Numbered from the stretch's first letter, positions 1 through 12,945 are shown. The stretch: DNA of 64,000 nt from Marisa cornuarietis (GCA_004794655.1 SMMW01000584.1:1-64000); one strand, 5' to 3'. Program-made: numbers and translations. Notes: a model not told the origin generated them from the letters alone.

Positions 1-780
1 CAAACTACAATACTATAGAACCATTGGGAAAGGCAAAAAGGTGGAGCTATGACAAAAAATTCTTCAGTATTGTGTTCCTTTCAGGTCTTTTGTTTCATAG
101 TTTAAGTATAACCGAATAAGCTTGTGTAAATTTGGGCATTTATGGGTGAAGACCATTAAAACAAGTGACAAAACTACTTTTTATAAAGTGTTTCTAGATG
201 GGAAAGGCCGAACAAGAAATATACTGGTAGATGAGATTATCACGTGGAAGATGATCGATGACGATAGCAGTCCTCTGCACTCAGGTCAAGACAGGTCAGT
301 CACGTGTGACTAAACCCCGCTGACTTTTCGAGGAGTGACTCCAATGTCATCAGCTGAGCTATAATTAACACAGATGATAATAGCAGTCCTTTGCAACCAG
401 GTCAAGACAGGTCAATTTCATGCGTGACTAAGCCACGCTGACTTTGCTGAGGTATAATTAACAAACATGATATCAGGCCGGAGGTAATTAACAAGGATGT
501 TATCATTTCGGCCCACTTCCAAAATCTTCAACAGCGCACCATTCGATTTCCGCAAAGCATGCAAAAGAGACTATTGACTCATTGTTTGCAACCCACATGT
601 AATTCGAGATAAGTAGTCACAAGGAGAGAAAGAGGAAATAACTTTCTTTGTGATCCGTCACAGTCGGCGGGCTATGAAGTTCAACTAGTCTCGGTAGCAG
701 CACAGATGTGAAGAAGACTGAACTCAAAGCAGCCATACAAACTCAATATTATGACAGCCCATGTGTATCTAATTGTCTTT
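1..780. repeat. 5' flank of copy A with imperfect 116-bp tandem repeat
   Basis: No gene is recognised here. From about 257 to 480 a unit is repeated twice in tandem with a period of 116 bp; both units carry the core GATAGCAGTCC / AATAGCAGTCC, then GGTCAAGACAGGTCA, a GTGACTAA stretch and TATAATTAACA. The block ends about 300 bp before the copy A TATA box. A 63-codon open frame at 122-313 shows no recognisable domain. The upstream module found before copies B, C and E was not seen here, so copy A has a different 5' neighbourhood. Confidence 0.45.
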
Positions 781-802
781 TTGAGTGTTAAATCCACAGG
801 AC

Positions 803-871
803 TATAAATACGTCCTCTCAGAGCAACACGACCAGTATCGTCTGCACTGTTACCAACAAGGCCAGAAACAG
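803..871 (+). promoter_or_regulatory. Core promoter and 5' UTR exon of copy A
   Basis: TATAAATA lies at 803-810, followed by CGTCCTCTCAGAG. A CAG initiator-like site begins at 833, exactly 30 bp after the first T of the TATA box. The same TATA sequence, the downstream CGTCC and the 30-bp spacing recur at copies B, C and E. The leader exon probably ends at 871 with donor GTTCGT and is spliced to an acceptor near 1045, about 60 bp before the start codon. The start site is inferred, not measured. Confidence 0.65.
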
Positions 872-1104
872 GTTCGTAAAATAATCTTTTTTTTTCTTTC
901 TTTTCTGCCAGCGTTGTCGGGAGAAGAGAGGGGAAAATTCATCAGCAGGTCAGTTACAACAAGCAGAATAAAGCTGTTTCAAACAAAGTATCTAAAGAGA
1001 AAAGGAGAGGATGTCATCGAGGCTAAAAACGGTTTATTCTTTCAGTTTTCAGAGTGAAGCTTCATCACCAACTTTAAGCTGGAATGTTGACTAAGGACAC
1101 GAGA

Positions 1105-2383
1105 ATGTCCTGCCTTGTGTTGTGGTCGTTGCTGTTAGCGGGGATGACATCAGCGGCTAACGTCCGCTCTGTAAGTATTAACTTGTAAGGCAATAAAGAG
1201 AGTAATTTTTACTCACTTTTACCAGCTATTTCCAAAATGTTACCAAATACGATGGTACTAAGCATTCATTTCAAAAGCCTCAGTAATGAAAAGTATGTTT
1301 TTATGAGCGGTATGTTATGCATTAAAACATTAAATAATTTGCACAACAAATTGGCTGAGAATATTTTATTTGCAAACATTCAAAAAATATTTTAATGGTC
1401 AGTAACCATGAAGGTAATATGAAAAACATAAAATCAAATATTTAACTAAATATAATAGGAAATATCTCAGAAAGCATGACATTTCTTTACCCCTTAATAA
1501 ATGTACGATGAAAAAAAATAATTTTCGATGGCATTAGTCATGATATTGGTCCATATGTCCCGTAGTACACTTCTGTTCAAGACCGTTAATAAGGCCTCTG
1601 TCCACCCTATAGTCACGAAAAAGACTCAACTATACTGCTGAACATTCCCTCCATACTAGACACAGCTGTTGAACATTCACTTAGTACCACGAGTAAAACT
1701 TTCCATCCTCACCGTCGTTGTCGTCGTTGTCGTCGTCTTTAAGCTAATACAACGTAAGCTTGTAGTAACAGTTTAAGAAGTAGTACTATCGGCATCAGCA
1801 ACAAAATTATTTTGCTTATGATAAACTTTGCGAGAAGAGACGGGAGGTGGTGTTTAAATGACCAGCTGCCTCGTCTCCTACTCAGAGGTCGACACTAACT
1901 GTGTGCTCTGTCTGTGTGCGCAGCTCCCGGACTTGGTGACAGACGCCGAGCTGACGGACCACGTGAGGCGAATCACACGAGCCGGTGAGTAGAAAAACTC
2001 TAGGGTCATCAGGGTAGTTGCCTGTACGTCCATGCACGTGCATTCAATTAATGGTTGGATCGTCAGGGTAGCCGTCACCTCTTGTCTTCAGAGTTAGTGT
2101 AGACGGTCTGCCGTCGTTTAGGACCATAGAGTCGACGGGAATGTATTCTTCCGTGTTGTGTGTACGTTCGCTTGTATACGCTGTATGTATGTACGTATGG
2201 TGAGGTAGGGGGAATTGTTTTTATGCGTGAGCCCGTGCATGTGTTTCAACTAATGGTGTGAAAGTAGTAATGAGACTTAGGCATGCAAATATGCAAATGT
2301 TTGTGCTCCGACTGCTTATCCACAGCAAGCCCTAAAAGTCTCTATAAAACGACTGTTGCAATCAAGCAGACACCTGTTCAACT

Positions 2384-2445
<62 letters not shown>

Positions 2446-4444
2446 GCCGTATAATTCAGTAATTTCGTATACACTACCAACAAAGAAAAAGTAGTCTATT
2501 GATCTGCTTATTAATGAGCTTTATTATTTTTTATTCTATAGTTGAGGCGGAGGAATATGACGTTGCGACTTTGTATGGGACCAGTTTGCACTCCGGAGAA
2601 AAAACTGGGTAGGTAAATGTCTTCTACACACTACAGCATACAAACACATCGATACTCAATGCAGACCATAATATGTTTGTATGTCCTAGTTTCAGTTTGA
2701 GATATACTAGGATGAAGTAGACCAACTCATGCAAATGGCAAGAGGTCGATGATGACTATGTCGAGTCTCTCAAAACATTTTTGTATTTCCTGTTCAGCCT
2801 CACAAAGCGGGATGTGGAGGATCACGCCGCACATCCGTCGACAGAGTCTAGAAACTTCGAGTTACGTCTGACTTCCGGTGAACAGCTGCGCATGTCTCTA
2901 CAGAAACGTTCGGCCATGAGTCCCGACGTGACGGTGGTAGAACGTGGCTTTGGCAAGGAGGAGCTGCGCCGTCCACAGGTCCGCGATTGTTTCTTCAGCG
3001 GCCGCCTGGAGGGTGAAGGACACGCTTCGCTGTCCCTTTGTGGTGGACAGGTGGTAAGTGGCTAACATACAGACCGGTGGTAAGTAGGAGAAGGGAAGGA
3101 AGTGACGTCAACTACAAACGTGCAGATTGGGAAAATGACGAGAGAAAGAATAAAAAAAAGAGATAGGAATAGATAGGAATGGGAAAGGTGATGAGAGATC
3201 AGATGACAAGACTGCACGCGCTGTAGCATGTGTGTGTGTGTGTGTGTGTGTGTGCGTGCGTGCGTGTGTGTGTGTTTCAGATGTAAAGCAGCTTTCTTCT
3301 TTCAACAATGTTTCACATAATAATATCATTTCGAAATTGAACCAGATGGGAGCCATCCACACAGGGAAACGAGACTACGAGCTGCACGCACTTCCAGAAA
3401 CTGCTGCCACCAGGCGTCGCTCAGCTACAGACCCTTTGCGCGTGCTCGTCACGTGGTCTGACTCTGAGCTGGAAAAGAAAGATACTCGTGCCTTAGTCCC
3501 TGAAATTCCTGATGATAGTGACATATACAACGATGAAGATACCAATGGTGAGATAAAAAGGATTGCAAAACAAAAATGCCATTAGAAGAAAAGAAACGAA
3601 GAGAAACAATAGTTGATCTTTTAAAAAGTAAGAACACGAGATAGAAATGCACAAACCAAGTAAACGTTGGATGAACCCTGAAAAATATAATGGACAGAGC
3701 AACAGAGTAACTGAGACACTGATGAAAGTTTAAAGGAAGACAAGTGTCATTATATTTTCTCTTTGTTCGTCTTGTTGTTTTATTGTTTTTTCTGAGATTG
3801 TATATTGCCTCTCATCCACCTTTCTTCTTAGAACGTTTATTGACAGAGAAAAGTAGAAAGCGTACCTGAGTAATCACACACACACACACGCGCGTGCGCG
3901 CGCGCACGCACACACACAGAGATTTATATATATATATGTAAATACATACTCAAACGAAGAATGGTGAAAAGAATAGATAATTTTTGTAAAGAGAAATTAA
4001 TTGTATACCTATAATCTATATCTGTGTGATTTGTGCTAAAGTAAACTTAACTATATCCCTTTATCTTATTTGTGCTATATCTACCGTTTATTATTTACCT
4101 GTGTTTCATTTGCGATAAAAGGCAAAAATGGTCGCAAATAAAATATTTGACTCGTTCATCATATCCACAGCTGCCTCTTAGATCGCGCTGTTTCTCTGAT
4201 TCTCTGTACCTGTAGGAAGACGATCCGTAGCCGACAAAAGTGCGACAATAGAGGTTGGCGTCTACCTGGATCGAATTTTCCTGACAAGGATGGAGGAGAA
4301 ATTCGGAATGAAAACAACACAGCAGCTGACAGATCTCGTGGCTCTCAAATGGAGTGGCGTGAGTAGTGTGCACCGCCTGCATCCCGTGCTCTTTGTTCTG
4401 TGTTGGGTGTGACGTGTTGTTGTTTGAGCAAGTTGTACGTCATC

Positions 4445-4481
<37 letters not shown>

Positions 4482-5101
4482 TTGTGTAAATATATATGTG
4501 TGTGGGGGCCATTATCTTTAATTGCCTCCTTTCTCATTCTCAAATATAAACTATTATCTATGAGTTTTTGTCCAATATCATTAATGTCAACAGATGTATG
4601 CCGTGCTGTCGAATCCCTCGGTGGTCGGCTGGAACATCACCATCAAAGTCGTGCACCTGGAGATCTGGCGCGAGGTTCCCGTGAGTGTTGGACTATATAA
4701 TGTCCATAGGGGAGGGTCGTGTATTATAGTTTCTTATTACTTATTAGCTTATTTGTCATCTTTTTGATGGTTTGCTTTGCTTCGTTTTTTGCGAATTAGA
4801 CGATATGTACACTGTAAAAAAGAACAAATAGACCAATTTCCTCTACTACTATGAATATCACGGTTACTGGCAAAGAATGCGGGAGTATTCTCTCCATCTT
4901 GAGAAGCAAGTTGTTCAAGACATTATTATCTGGGGGTTTTGTGTCCTGCACAGTCCTGGTACAACGAAAGCGTGGACAGCCTCGGTGGCCGAATGGACAT
5001 GATCTGCAGGTCTACTACTGACAAACCCTTCGACCACTTAATGCTTGAGACGGCGTACGTGCTTTGAGGGCTAGAGATCACTCCTGTCCTTGACTTCTTG
5101 G

Positions 5102-5137
<36 letters not shown>

Positions 5138-6591
5138 CATGTATTTAAAATCTCTTTATTATTTGATCTCTTTTCTGTCATTAGTTTTTCTTTTCCGTTT
5201 TTTTTTTTGTCCCTGTGTCTTTATAACTTGGGCACTAACACGAAAAAGTGGTCACGTAGGTCTTTTAAATTGGTGCTGACCACAGTAATCGTCATAAAAT
5301 GCAAAATAATGTCCGTGTTACTGTCATTGCCAGAGACACGCCCGGCAGAGTGGTAGGAATCAGTTGGCTGGGTACCATGTGCAATCCAAGATGGCGTTGC
5401 TCTGTTGCCAAGGGAGCGAACTTGAATAACTGGATCGAGATTCACGAAACAGCTCACAGGTAGGACAGAACAGTAACTGTTTTAATGTGTTACTTTAACC
5501 TTGTTTCAAATCGCCTCATAGGAAACAATGAAGGCGACTTATAGAAATTCCAGTAGCACACTTGAGGTAGCTACGACCTCGCGTTTTAGCCTTTTAGAAA
5601 CAGTAATCAGCGCCATCTTTAGTAGTCTGTTAGTTTCTGAATTACCTAGGAATTATCTCCTCTTTCCCCTGAGCCAATGTTTATTGTGCGTGTGTGCGTG
5701 CGCGCGCGTGTGTGTGTGTGTGTGGTAATTTTAGTAGATGATTTTATTCCAGCGATTGACTCATCGACTTATTGTGAAACTTGAAATAATTAAAGACAAC
5801 AGTGATAATAATAAGTTGAAATTTATGTTTTATTTTATACTCATAAACATTACATGTAGCATTGGTCTGAACCATGACAACACCTTCACGTCTTGTGACC
5901 CCAACGTACCATCGGGCTTCATGTCCATGAAAGAGACTGTCTTCAGAGACTGCTACGCCCCGGTCCTCAATAGATCTCTGAGGTACGGTAACACTTCATT
6001 CTTACTTACTTACTTACTTACATTTTTTCTTTCCACCATATCATTCTCTCATAGAAAATGAAATACTAAAGAAAGGTGATAAAACAAACACAGCCTCTCT
6101 GGAAGACACACACACACACACACACTTTCTCTCTCCCCCTATCTCTCTCCCTCCCACACAAACGTAAACATATGAAGAATATAAAAACACCAGTTAAGCT
6201 AGTCCTTCACACGAAGTCATGTTTTCACGTGTTGTCTTACCATAGCTCCAAGAGCTGCCTGTTTAATGACAACGTTGACATCTCCAAGTACAACAGCGTC
6301 AACGTCGTGCCCCTGTACAGAGGTAAGAAATTGTTCTGGTCAACGACGAATTCAATTTTCACTGTCATTCACTTTGTAGTTTTGTCAGTGAAATCAGATG
6401 TTATGAATCCCATATTTATATACGCATAGGCATTCCCAAACGTTGATACATACAGAGATACATGCATACACATTCTTTTCTGCTTCGTCGTCTCTTCTTC
6501 TAGGATATTTTACACATTCTTCCTTTCCTCCAGAGTAGAAAAACCTTTATTTCTTTACACTTCCTTGATCCTAAAACTTTACAATCTACGA

Positions 6592-6654
<63 letters not shown>

Positions 6655-8696
6655 ATGAAAACAGGTCAGCGGTTCGGGTTGGACGGCCAATGCAAGCTTG
6701 TTAACGGAGATGGATTCGAGTACCTGCACAGTCCATCGGCTGACGTAAGTGTTTAGTTTAATGCTCTTTGAAATAACATTGCTTGCTACACACGCTGTAG
6801 AAGTGGGATGTTGTAGGTCTTACAATAGATATGGAGGGGGAAGATAGTAAACATACTTTTTAAAGGGAAGTCAAAACCACGTCAGTACATGTAATTTATC
6901 TGTTGCAACATCATTTTTAGTGGAAATGCAAATAAAGCTGACTGCATTTATATTTAATAATATAACTGTAAATAAATTTTAGTGTATTGTATTTATCAAT
7001 ATAAATCTATCTAAAGCATGGTATATTAATATTAAGAGTCCAGAAGTGTGTAATTAATTAATCTTTTAATTCAACAAGTAATTAAAAACCTTTCAAGTAT
7101 TTTTATATTTATTCAGAGATGTAGCACTATTACCTGTATACAAAAATCGCCGTTTGGAGAAATTGCGCAGATGACTTCATTTATGGGAACTCCTTGCGGG
7201 AAAGAACAAGTAAGTTGCTGACGTATTTCCTTCTCTTTCTCTGTCATTCTGTATGTGTGTCTGATTGTGTGTATATCAATAATACGTGTGTTCTTCTATA
7301 TAATCACATTAAAGTCTTCCTTTACAGATGTGTTTCGGCGGTGCTTGCGTCCCATGGCTAAATACTCTGAACCCCGACTATGTGCGTCCTCTGGTGAGGG
7401 AAGGAGGCTGGGGACCATGGAGTCCGTCTTCTCCCTGTGACAACACTTGTGGCGATGCTGTCAGCGTCTCCACGCGACAATGTAACAGCCCAGTGTGAGT
7501 CACACCTGCCATGACTCCAGTCTCTTCCCCGCCCACCATTACAGCACTACTCTGCCTTACGAGACTGAATTATCTTGCTTTGTCAACATTCTTTATATTC
7601 GACTGATCCATTTTTGCATCTGTTCTTGGATGTTTGTATTTTCATCATTATGAGTAAAACACAGCTTTACATTGTTTTACATTGACAGAACTTCTGCTGG
7701 TAGTAGGACTACTTCGGGTTTGATATTTAAAAGAACTCTGTTTATTAAATCTACAGACCATCCGTGGCCCCATTCTGTAACGGAGATGCCATCAAGGCTC
7801 AGATGTGCCCATCTCGCCAGGTAAAAATGTTTTTAAGAGTCTCTTCATGCTTACTTCAGTGCGTGTGTACGTGCGTATGTGCGTGCATATGTGCGTTAGT
7901 ACGTGTGAGCGTGTGTGAGTGTAAATCCTGGATACTCGGAAGTCCGCTCAGAAAATACACTTGCATTTGCGAAGCAGAAAATATAAAATTGGCATTGACA
8001 TCAATGTAATTACATAACCTCTTATGTCTGTCTTCTTGTTGTCACTCAAGGCGTGTTCTGGTGAGAGCAGCGTAGAGTCGGACCTTGTCAACCAACGGGC
8101 CAACGCCGTCTGCAGCAAGGTGAAGGTCAGCAGCGCCTCTCCGTACAACTTGACCGGACAGGGCAATGTTTATGGCACAGTTGGCGGTGAGTTATTCAGC
8201 AGGAAAGTGCGACACATCAGCTAAAATGTCAGCTTCTTCGTAATGTGTGAGCGCAGATTCTACGCGTGCAGGCGTTTATCAGTCTCAACTCTTGACTTTT
8301 CAGAAGTCGACAAGTGCACGGCGTCCTGCTACTTTGTCGATGGCGTCTCGACGGCCCGCTTTGCTCTTCAGGACGGGACACCGTGCTGGGGTCAGGACAC
8401 CGACAGGAACCTCGACTCTAACGTCAGAGGCATTTCGTGGCGATGTGTACAAGGTCGATGTCTGGTGAGTCTTGATCAATGTCGTCATGACTGTTGACGA
8501 GGTTGTAATGTGGAGCTGCTCCTTACGTAATGCAATCGTCCTTGTTGTCAACCAGCAAGATGAAAGACATTCATGTCGACTGGTTCTCTGTCTGCAGGCC
8601 TTCGGGTGTAACGGCAAAAGCCTGGGTGAGGGAGGCGGTGTGGAGAAAGACAGCTGTGGAGTGTGTGGCGGGAACGGCTCGTCTTGCCCCAAGTAA
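1105..8696 (+). CDS. Copy A: spacer-less ADAMTS-type secreted metalloprotease (18 coding exons, 702 aa)
   Basis: Coding exons: 1105-1170, 1924-1984, 2542-2608, 2798-3053, 3346-3547, 4216-4358, 4594-4680, 4954-5054, 5334-5459, 5860-5982, 6246-6322, 6665-6744, 7117-7209, 7328-7494, 7757-7820, 8051-8186, 8304-8464, 8598-8696. All junctions are GT-AG and the phases join into one open frame. Residues 1-18 are a signal peptide. A reprolysin propeptide follows (about 30-170; CFFSG...LEGEGHASLSLC), with RRR at 173-175 and then an acidic linker. The metalloprotease domain starts near 229 (IEVGVYLDR) and carries HETAHSIGLNHD at 365-376: three zinc histidines, the catalytic Glu and the Asp after the third His. 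A disintegrin-like region (GTPCGKEQMC) precedes one TSP1 repeat from about 522 (WGPWSPSS, TCG). The cysteine-rich domain ends CGVCGGNGSSCPK-stop. Family ADAMTS proteases cleave extracellular matrix; the substrate here is unknown. HETAH differs from HETGH in the other intact copies. Confidence 0.88.
2392..2442. repeat. (CA)n microsatellite, copy A intron 2
   Basis: About 25 uninterrupted CA units between exons 2 and 3 of copy A. Shorter TG/CA tracts occur in other introns of this gene (around 3230-3275, 3880-3920 and 5690-5723). Confidence 0.9.
6595..6657. repeat. (CTG)14(ATG)7 repeat abutting the exon 12 acceptor, copy A
   Basis: Fourteen CTG units run into seven ATG units, then AAAACAG and exon 12 at 6665. 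Every paralogue in the window has a trinucleotide repeat at this exact intron position. Copy A is the only one with a CTG part, which supplies some pyrimidines before the splice site. Confidence 0.9.
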
Positions 8697-8919
8697 CTCG
8701 TGCAGCAACCTGTGACCATTGCAGACATTCACAAGAAGGTAATTGGTAATTTTGAGAAATTTCCTTAAATAAACTCCCCCTCTCGTTCTTCCACTCTCTC
8801 ATACACACACACGTATGTAAATCGGTTTTCCCCATTATTAAACCTCTCATATCTTTTAGCCAATGTCTTAGATAGCATGCGGTGTGCGTAACCTATTTAT
8901 TTTCTTCTATTGTTTTCAG

Positions 8920-9110
8920 GTTGCCTGCGGCGAAAAGCTGAAAGAGATGATGTAACGACTTGGTCAAAGAAGAAAAGATTGTTTTTGTCGCTGAAATTTC
9001 ACTCTTATTTTAGACGTATTCTTAACATGTCGTGTATTCATCCTACTTTAGCTGTGATGGTTCCAGTTTGACAAGAGAATTCAATAAACCTCAGTATAAA
9101 TCTGATCAGA
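8920..9110 (+). terminator. Copy A 3' UTR exon and polyadenylation signal
   Basis: A 3' UTR intron seems to start after 8740 (AAGAAG|GTAATT) and end at a TTTTCAG acceptor at 8919. The hexamer AATAAA lies at 9083-9088. Copies B, C and E have the same arrangement of a stop codon, a short intron and a 3' exon with AATAAA. The cleavage site is not visible. Confidence 0.5.
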
Positions 9111-9299
9111 TTACTGTCTTCATTCGTCACTTCATTCTTCCTGTGTGGCCATGTAGATGTGTAATAGTCACAGTGTCTGTATGCAGTGATTGTAGTCGAT
9201 TAATTATGCAAAATATTTTGTGCATGGTATGGTATGTACACCTTTAATAGCTTTCTTTAGTCCTAATCGCAATTTTTTTTCTCCACAAAAACCTGAAAC

Positions 9300-12200
9300 A
9301 TGCAAATACACGTGCCAAACAAATAAAAACACTTGTTTCTGCAAGTTTTGCAAGTTTTAACATAATATTTGTACAATAACAACATAAATTTACTATATAT
9401 ATAAATACAACGAAAAATATTTATTTACAGAATAATTTTAACCGAATACAGAATGAAAATTCTGTGTCCAAACATCAAGCCGAGCTCTGTGAACCCGGAC
9501 AAAGAAGAGAGTGGGACACAAAAACTGCCAGAACCGCCACCTTGACCATGTCGTAAATTAACAGAAATAACAGCTCAATGACATCACAACAAAATTAGCA
9601 GTTATTTTTAAGCAGTCCTTTTTAACCAGGTAGATATTATTAGACGTTTGACCAAACGTTTGATAAGGTTATGTTTTAAGATCAGGATTTTGGGATGAAC
9701 GTTCGGAACATCTGAACTTTGGGTCAACAAGCTTCAGATTTGTTTGCCAATATTTTTACCACTACAATGAATTAAGTGCACTTTAGAGGTTTGGTACTTC
9801 AGCACTTTCCACTGTTTAGAACGGCCTTTTGGGCAGACTCCTCACTCTCCTGTGTCCAGCTGAGTTCTGTACCCTGGCCTACGGGATTAGCTCCGAGCAG
9901 TTGACCAGGCATTTGAACTCACCACCCACATGTTAGTCAATGTTGGATCGCCGTAACGTCTTTACTCTCTTTTGACTGCGCGTTGACCCAGTGGTCTAAA
10001 AGATCGGTTGGCAGCGTGCATTGATATCCACTCCTTGCTGCGAAATAAAAGTATTTCAACCAATCCAACAATTAGCACTGGGGTATCAAACATGTAGCCT
10101 TCGTTAAAAAGTGCCATCAACAAAGCGCGTCGAATAAAGGAAATCAGGTTAAAGACATATTTGATCTATTAATGCACGTGGGTAAAGCTGTACTAACTGT
10201 CAGCGTTGTCTTCAAACGGGCAGTCCTTAGAGCTGGTGTCAGACAAAAAGTGAAAACGTGTGATTACACGTTAAAGGTCAACTGGCTCGCAAATTATTTC
10301 TTTATTATCGTGTTAAGCTCCTTTTAAAATAATAATTCCCAAAATATGAGTACATAATGATCCTTAATTTTAAAGATATATGCCTTCAAACATCGGCATT
10401 CTCAGCTGCAACTAGGAAGGCGGGAAAAAATTACTCTCCTATACTGAAGAGTTCTCTCACGTGATCGAAGTATTTGTAACAAATTTGTAACAGAATTTGC
10501 ATGTTTTCGAGTGAAATGAAGAAACATCACTCAGATTGTCGTGTTCAAGAAACGATTTTGTTCGCCCAAAAAATGAAACAGCTGAATTTTGAATACAGCC
10601 CTACACATTGGCACTTTATTTAGAAGCTTCGAATGAAGTTAAAAAATAATTAAATGGTCCAAACTGAAACTCGGACGTGTTCCCGTTTAAGCTCCTTAAT
10701 TCTTCTATTAGATAATAATAATAATAATAATAGTGAAGATTTTTATAGCGCATATTCACACTCATAGAGAGCATGCTCTTAGCGCTTAAAACGAGGAAGA
10801 GACGTGGACTAAGTAGATACAGAACAAAGGGGACGAAAGAAAACGACAGTACTGACGAAACAGAAAACAAAAGGCATCAAGTAACAGGTACAGAGAAATA
10901 TAGTGATTCTGCAAGAAAGATGGGTTAAGTAGCAAGAGGGAAGGGGGCGGGGTTAAGAAGGACTAGCATTGTGTGGACTGTGTTAGGAGAAATGCTCAAG
11001 GAAGAGGTGCGTTTTCAGTGCAGATTTGAAAGATTCAGTTGTAGGAAGGTGGCGAATATGGAAAGGAAGAGAGTTCCATTGTTTTTCAGCACAGTAGCCA
11101 AAAGTCCTGTAACCATAGGTTGTTGTTCTGGTGACAGGAACAGTTAGGATACGGTCGTCAGACGAAGAGCGTAGTTGTCTGGACGGAGAGTAATGGATGA
11201 GAAGTTCAGAGAAATAGTCAGGACAGAAGCCAGCAAAGAAATTAAAACACAGCACAGACAGTTTGTACTGAATGCGAGAACGGATGGGTAGCCAGTGTAG
11301 AAAACGAAGGAGAGGAGTGACATGGTCCCTTTTCGTGGCTCTAAGCACCAGACGCGCAGCAGAGTTCTGTACTCTCTGGAGTTTCTGAATGAGGTAGTCA
11401 GGGCAGCCTGCCAGCAAGGAGTTGCAGTAGTCAAGTCGAGAAAGAACAAACGCACAGACAAGAGTGTTGGTAGCGCGTGTAGAGAGAAAGTGACGGATAG
11501 CACTGATCTTACGAATCTCATAATAGGCAGACCGACAGACAGCTGCTACATGTCTATCGAGTGTCATGTCATCAGTGACAATAAATCCCAGATTCCTAAC
11601 GGATGACGTGAAAGTGATGTTGCTGTCGCCCACCTTGATGTGATTGGGCAGACTGACGAGTGAAGGTTGATGTCTTTTTCTATGGCACAAGAGGGCTTCC
11701 GTTTTATCGTCATTTAGTTTAAGCTTGTTTTTTACCATCCAGCCCTTGACATCGCTGATACAAGCTTCTAGAGAGCTAATAGCAGAGGGAGACTCAGCCG
11801 GCAGAGTGGAACAGTAAAGCTGCGTGTCATCAGCATAGGATTGATGAGAAACCTGGTGAGACCGGATGCATGATGAAAGGGGCTTAGTATACAGGATGAA
11901 CAGAACTGGGCCAAGTACTGAGCCTTGGGGAACACCACAGAAAAGTGAAGCAGGGCGAGATATCTGACCATCAACTAACACAGTCTGGGTCCTATCAGTG
12001 AGATAGGAGTTGAACCATGAGAGAGCAGGTCCAGAAATGTCTCAAGCACCCACATCAATGGTGCCCTGACACTGTCAGTTGTTTTTAGCCTTATGCTGGA
12101 TAAAGCTACGACTGATTATGTGTTTGTGACTGTGTTACGTTGTAGCTTGTAGACCAGACGGTGTAGAAAACGTCGATGTTGCATAATTGGTTAGTTGGTG

Positions 12201-12815
12201 TTAACAACTCGTGCTTTCTTATAGTTGGTACTGCTGTAGGAAGAAGATCTTTTCTATTTACTCAAAGTCCTAAACTTTTCTTTACTGTGAACGTGACTGG
12301 ATACCAACCGATTGCAAAATGTTTTGAGCAAATTCTCTAAACACATCTCTGAACAAAGTTAATCCCAGTTTGTTGCCATTATCTTTAGGATATACTAAAT
12401 GAATACAAATTAACTCCATCTGAGTGTCAAACAGAACATTCAGCAACAGCACAATGCATCTTTTCTCATGAAATTCAGATTATGCAGACGACTTTATAAA
12501 TCCTACCCTTTCGTCACTTCCTGTTTTCTCGACAAATCAAGGAGTCATTAAAAGAAAAACATTAATATAATATTGTTCGTTCCTCTTTGAAATAAAATGC
12601 CACCTGAATATGCTTTGTGGTACTTTGTGCTCTATTTCCAGCGATTTTCGATGAGCGCTCGCGTTGTCCTTTAAAATGTCGTTTGTTATGTTAAGTGATT
12701 CTGTGCCTGCAGGCCTTCGGGTGTAACGGCAAAACCCTGGGTGAGCGAGGCGGAGTGGAGAGAAGAGAGACAGGTGTGGAGTGTGTTGCGGTGACGGCTC
12801 CTCTTGCCGTAAGTT
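9300..12815 (+). pseudogene. Relic F: C-like ADAMTS gene with almost all exons deleted
   Basis: The + strand from about 9300 to 10200 matches the reverse complement of 43960-43040, the upstream region of copy C. It stops before the TATA box. A fragment at 10203-10262 matches the 5' part of exon 11 and its acceptor, but in the opposite orientation. From about 10310 the sequence follows intron 17 of copy C (reverse complement of 33930 downward), is interrupted by a LINE (10711-12040), and resumes to a last exon at 12713-12815. That exon keeps the GCNGKTLGE-like start but has a net +5-nt frameshift compared with intact copies, and the stop codon region is altered. Exons 1-10 and 12-17 are missing. 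Downstream, 12830-15350 follows the 3' flank of copy C. In the matching 3' UTR exon the acceptor CAG has become CTG (near 13082). Confidence 0.7.
10711..12040 (-). mobile_element. 5'-truncated CR1/L2-like LINE with open RT C-terminal half
   Basis: On the minus strand the frame is open from about 12040 to 10983, without a stop (332 codons from 11981, and still open upstream). It encodes the C-terminal half of a reverse transcriptase: PQGSVLGPVLF, then YADDTQLY with the catalytic Asp pair, then LGFIV and a thumb-like region (RLDYCNSLLAG, LHWLPI). The 3' end is an (ATT)n tail at 10711-10731. The flanks align on both sides with intron 17 of copy C, which has no such insertion, so the boundaries are well set. 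It was inserted antisense into relic F. The clade is judged from motif style only. Confidence 0.8.
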
Positions 12816-12865
12816 GGCCAACTCTCACCGTTGAACACAATAGGCAGAATGGCTGGGAGTAAGTG

Positions 12866-12867
<2 letters not shown>

Positions 12868-12945
<78 letters not shown>

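Noticed and set aside
122..313. Small gene before copy A
   Set aside because: 63 codons without domain, splice or promoter support; its end runs into a tandem repeat.
3108..3362. Open frames made of His-Thr or Cys-Val repeats (also around 12691-13060, 24569-24823, 25518-25796, 34592-34829 and 35437-35701)
   Set aside because: They are translations of CA/TG microsatellites with no other coding signal.
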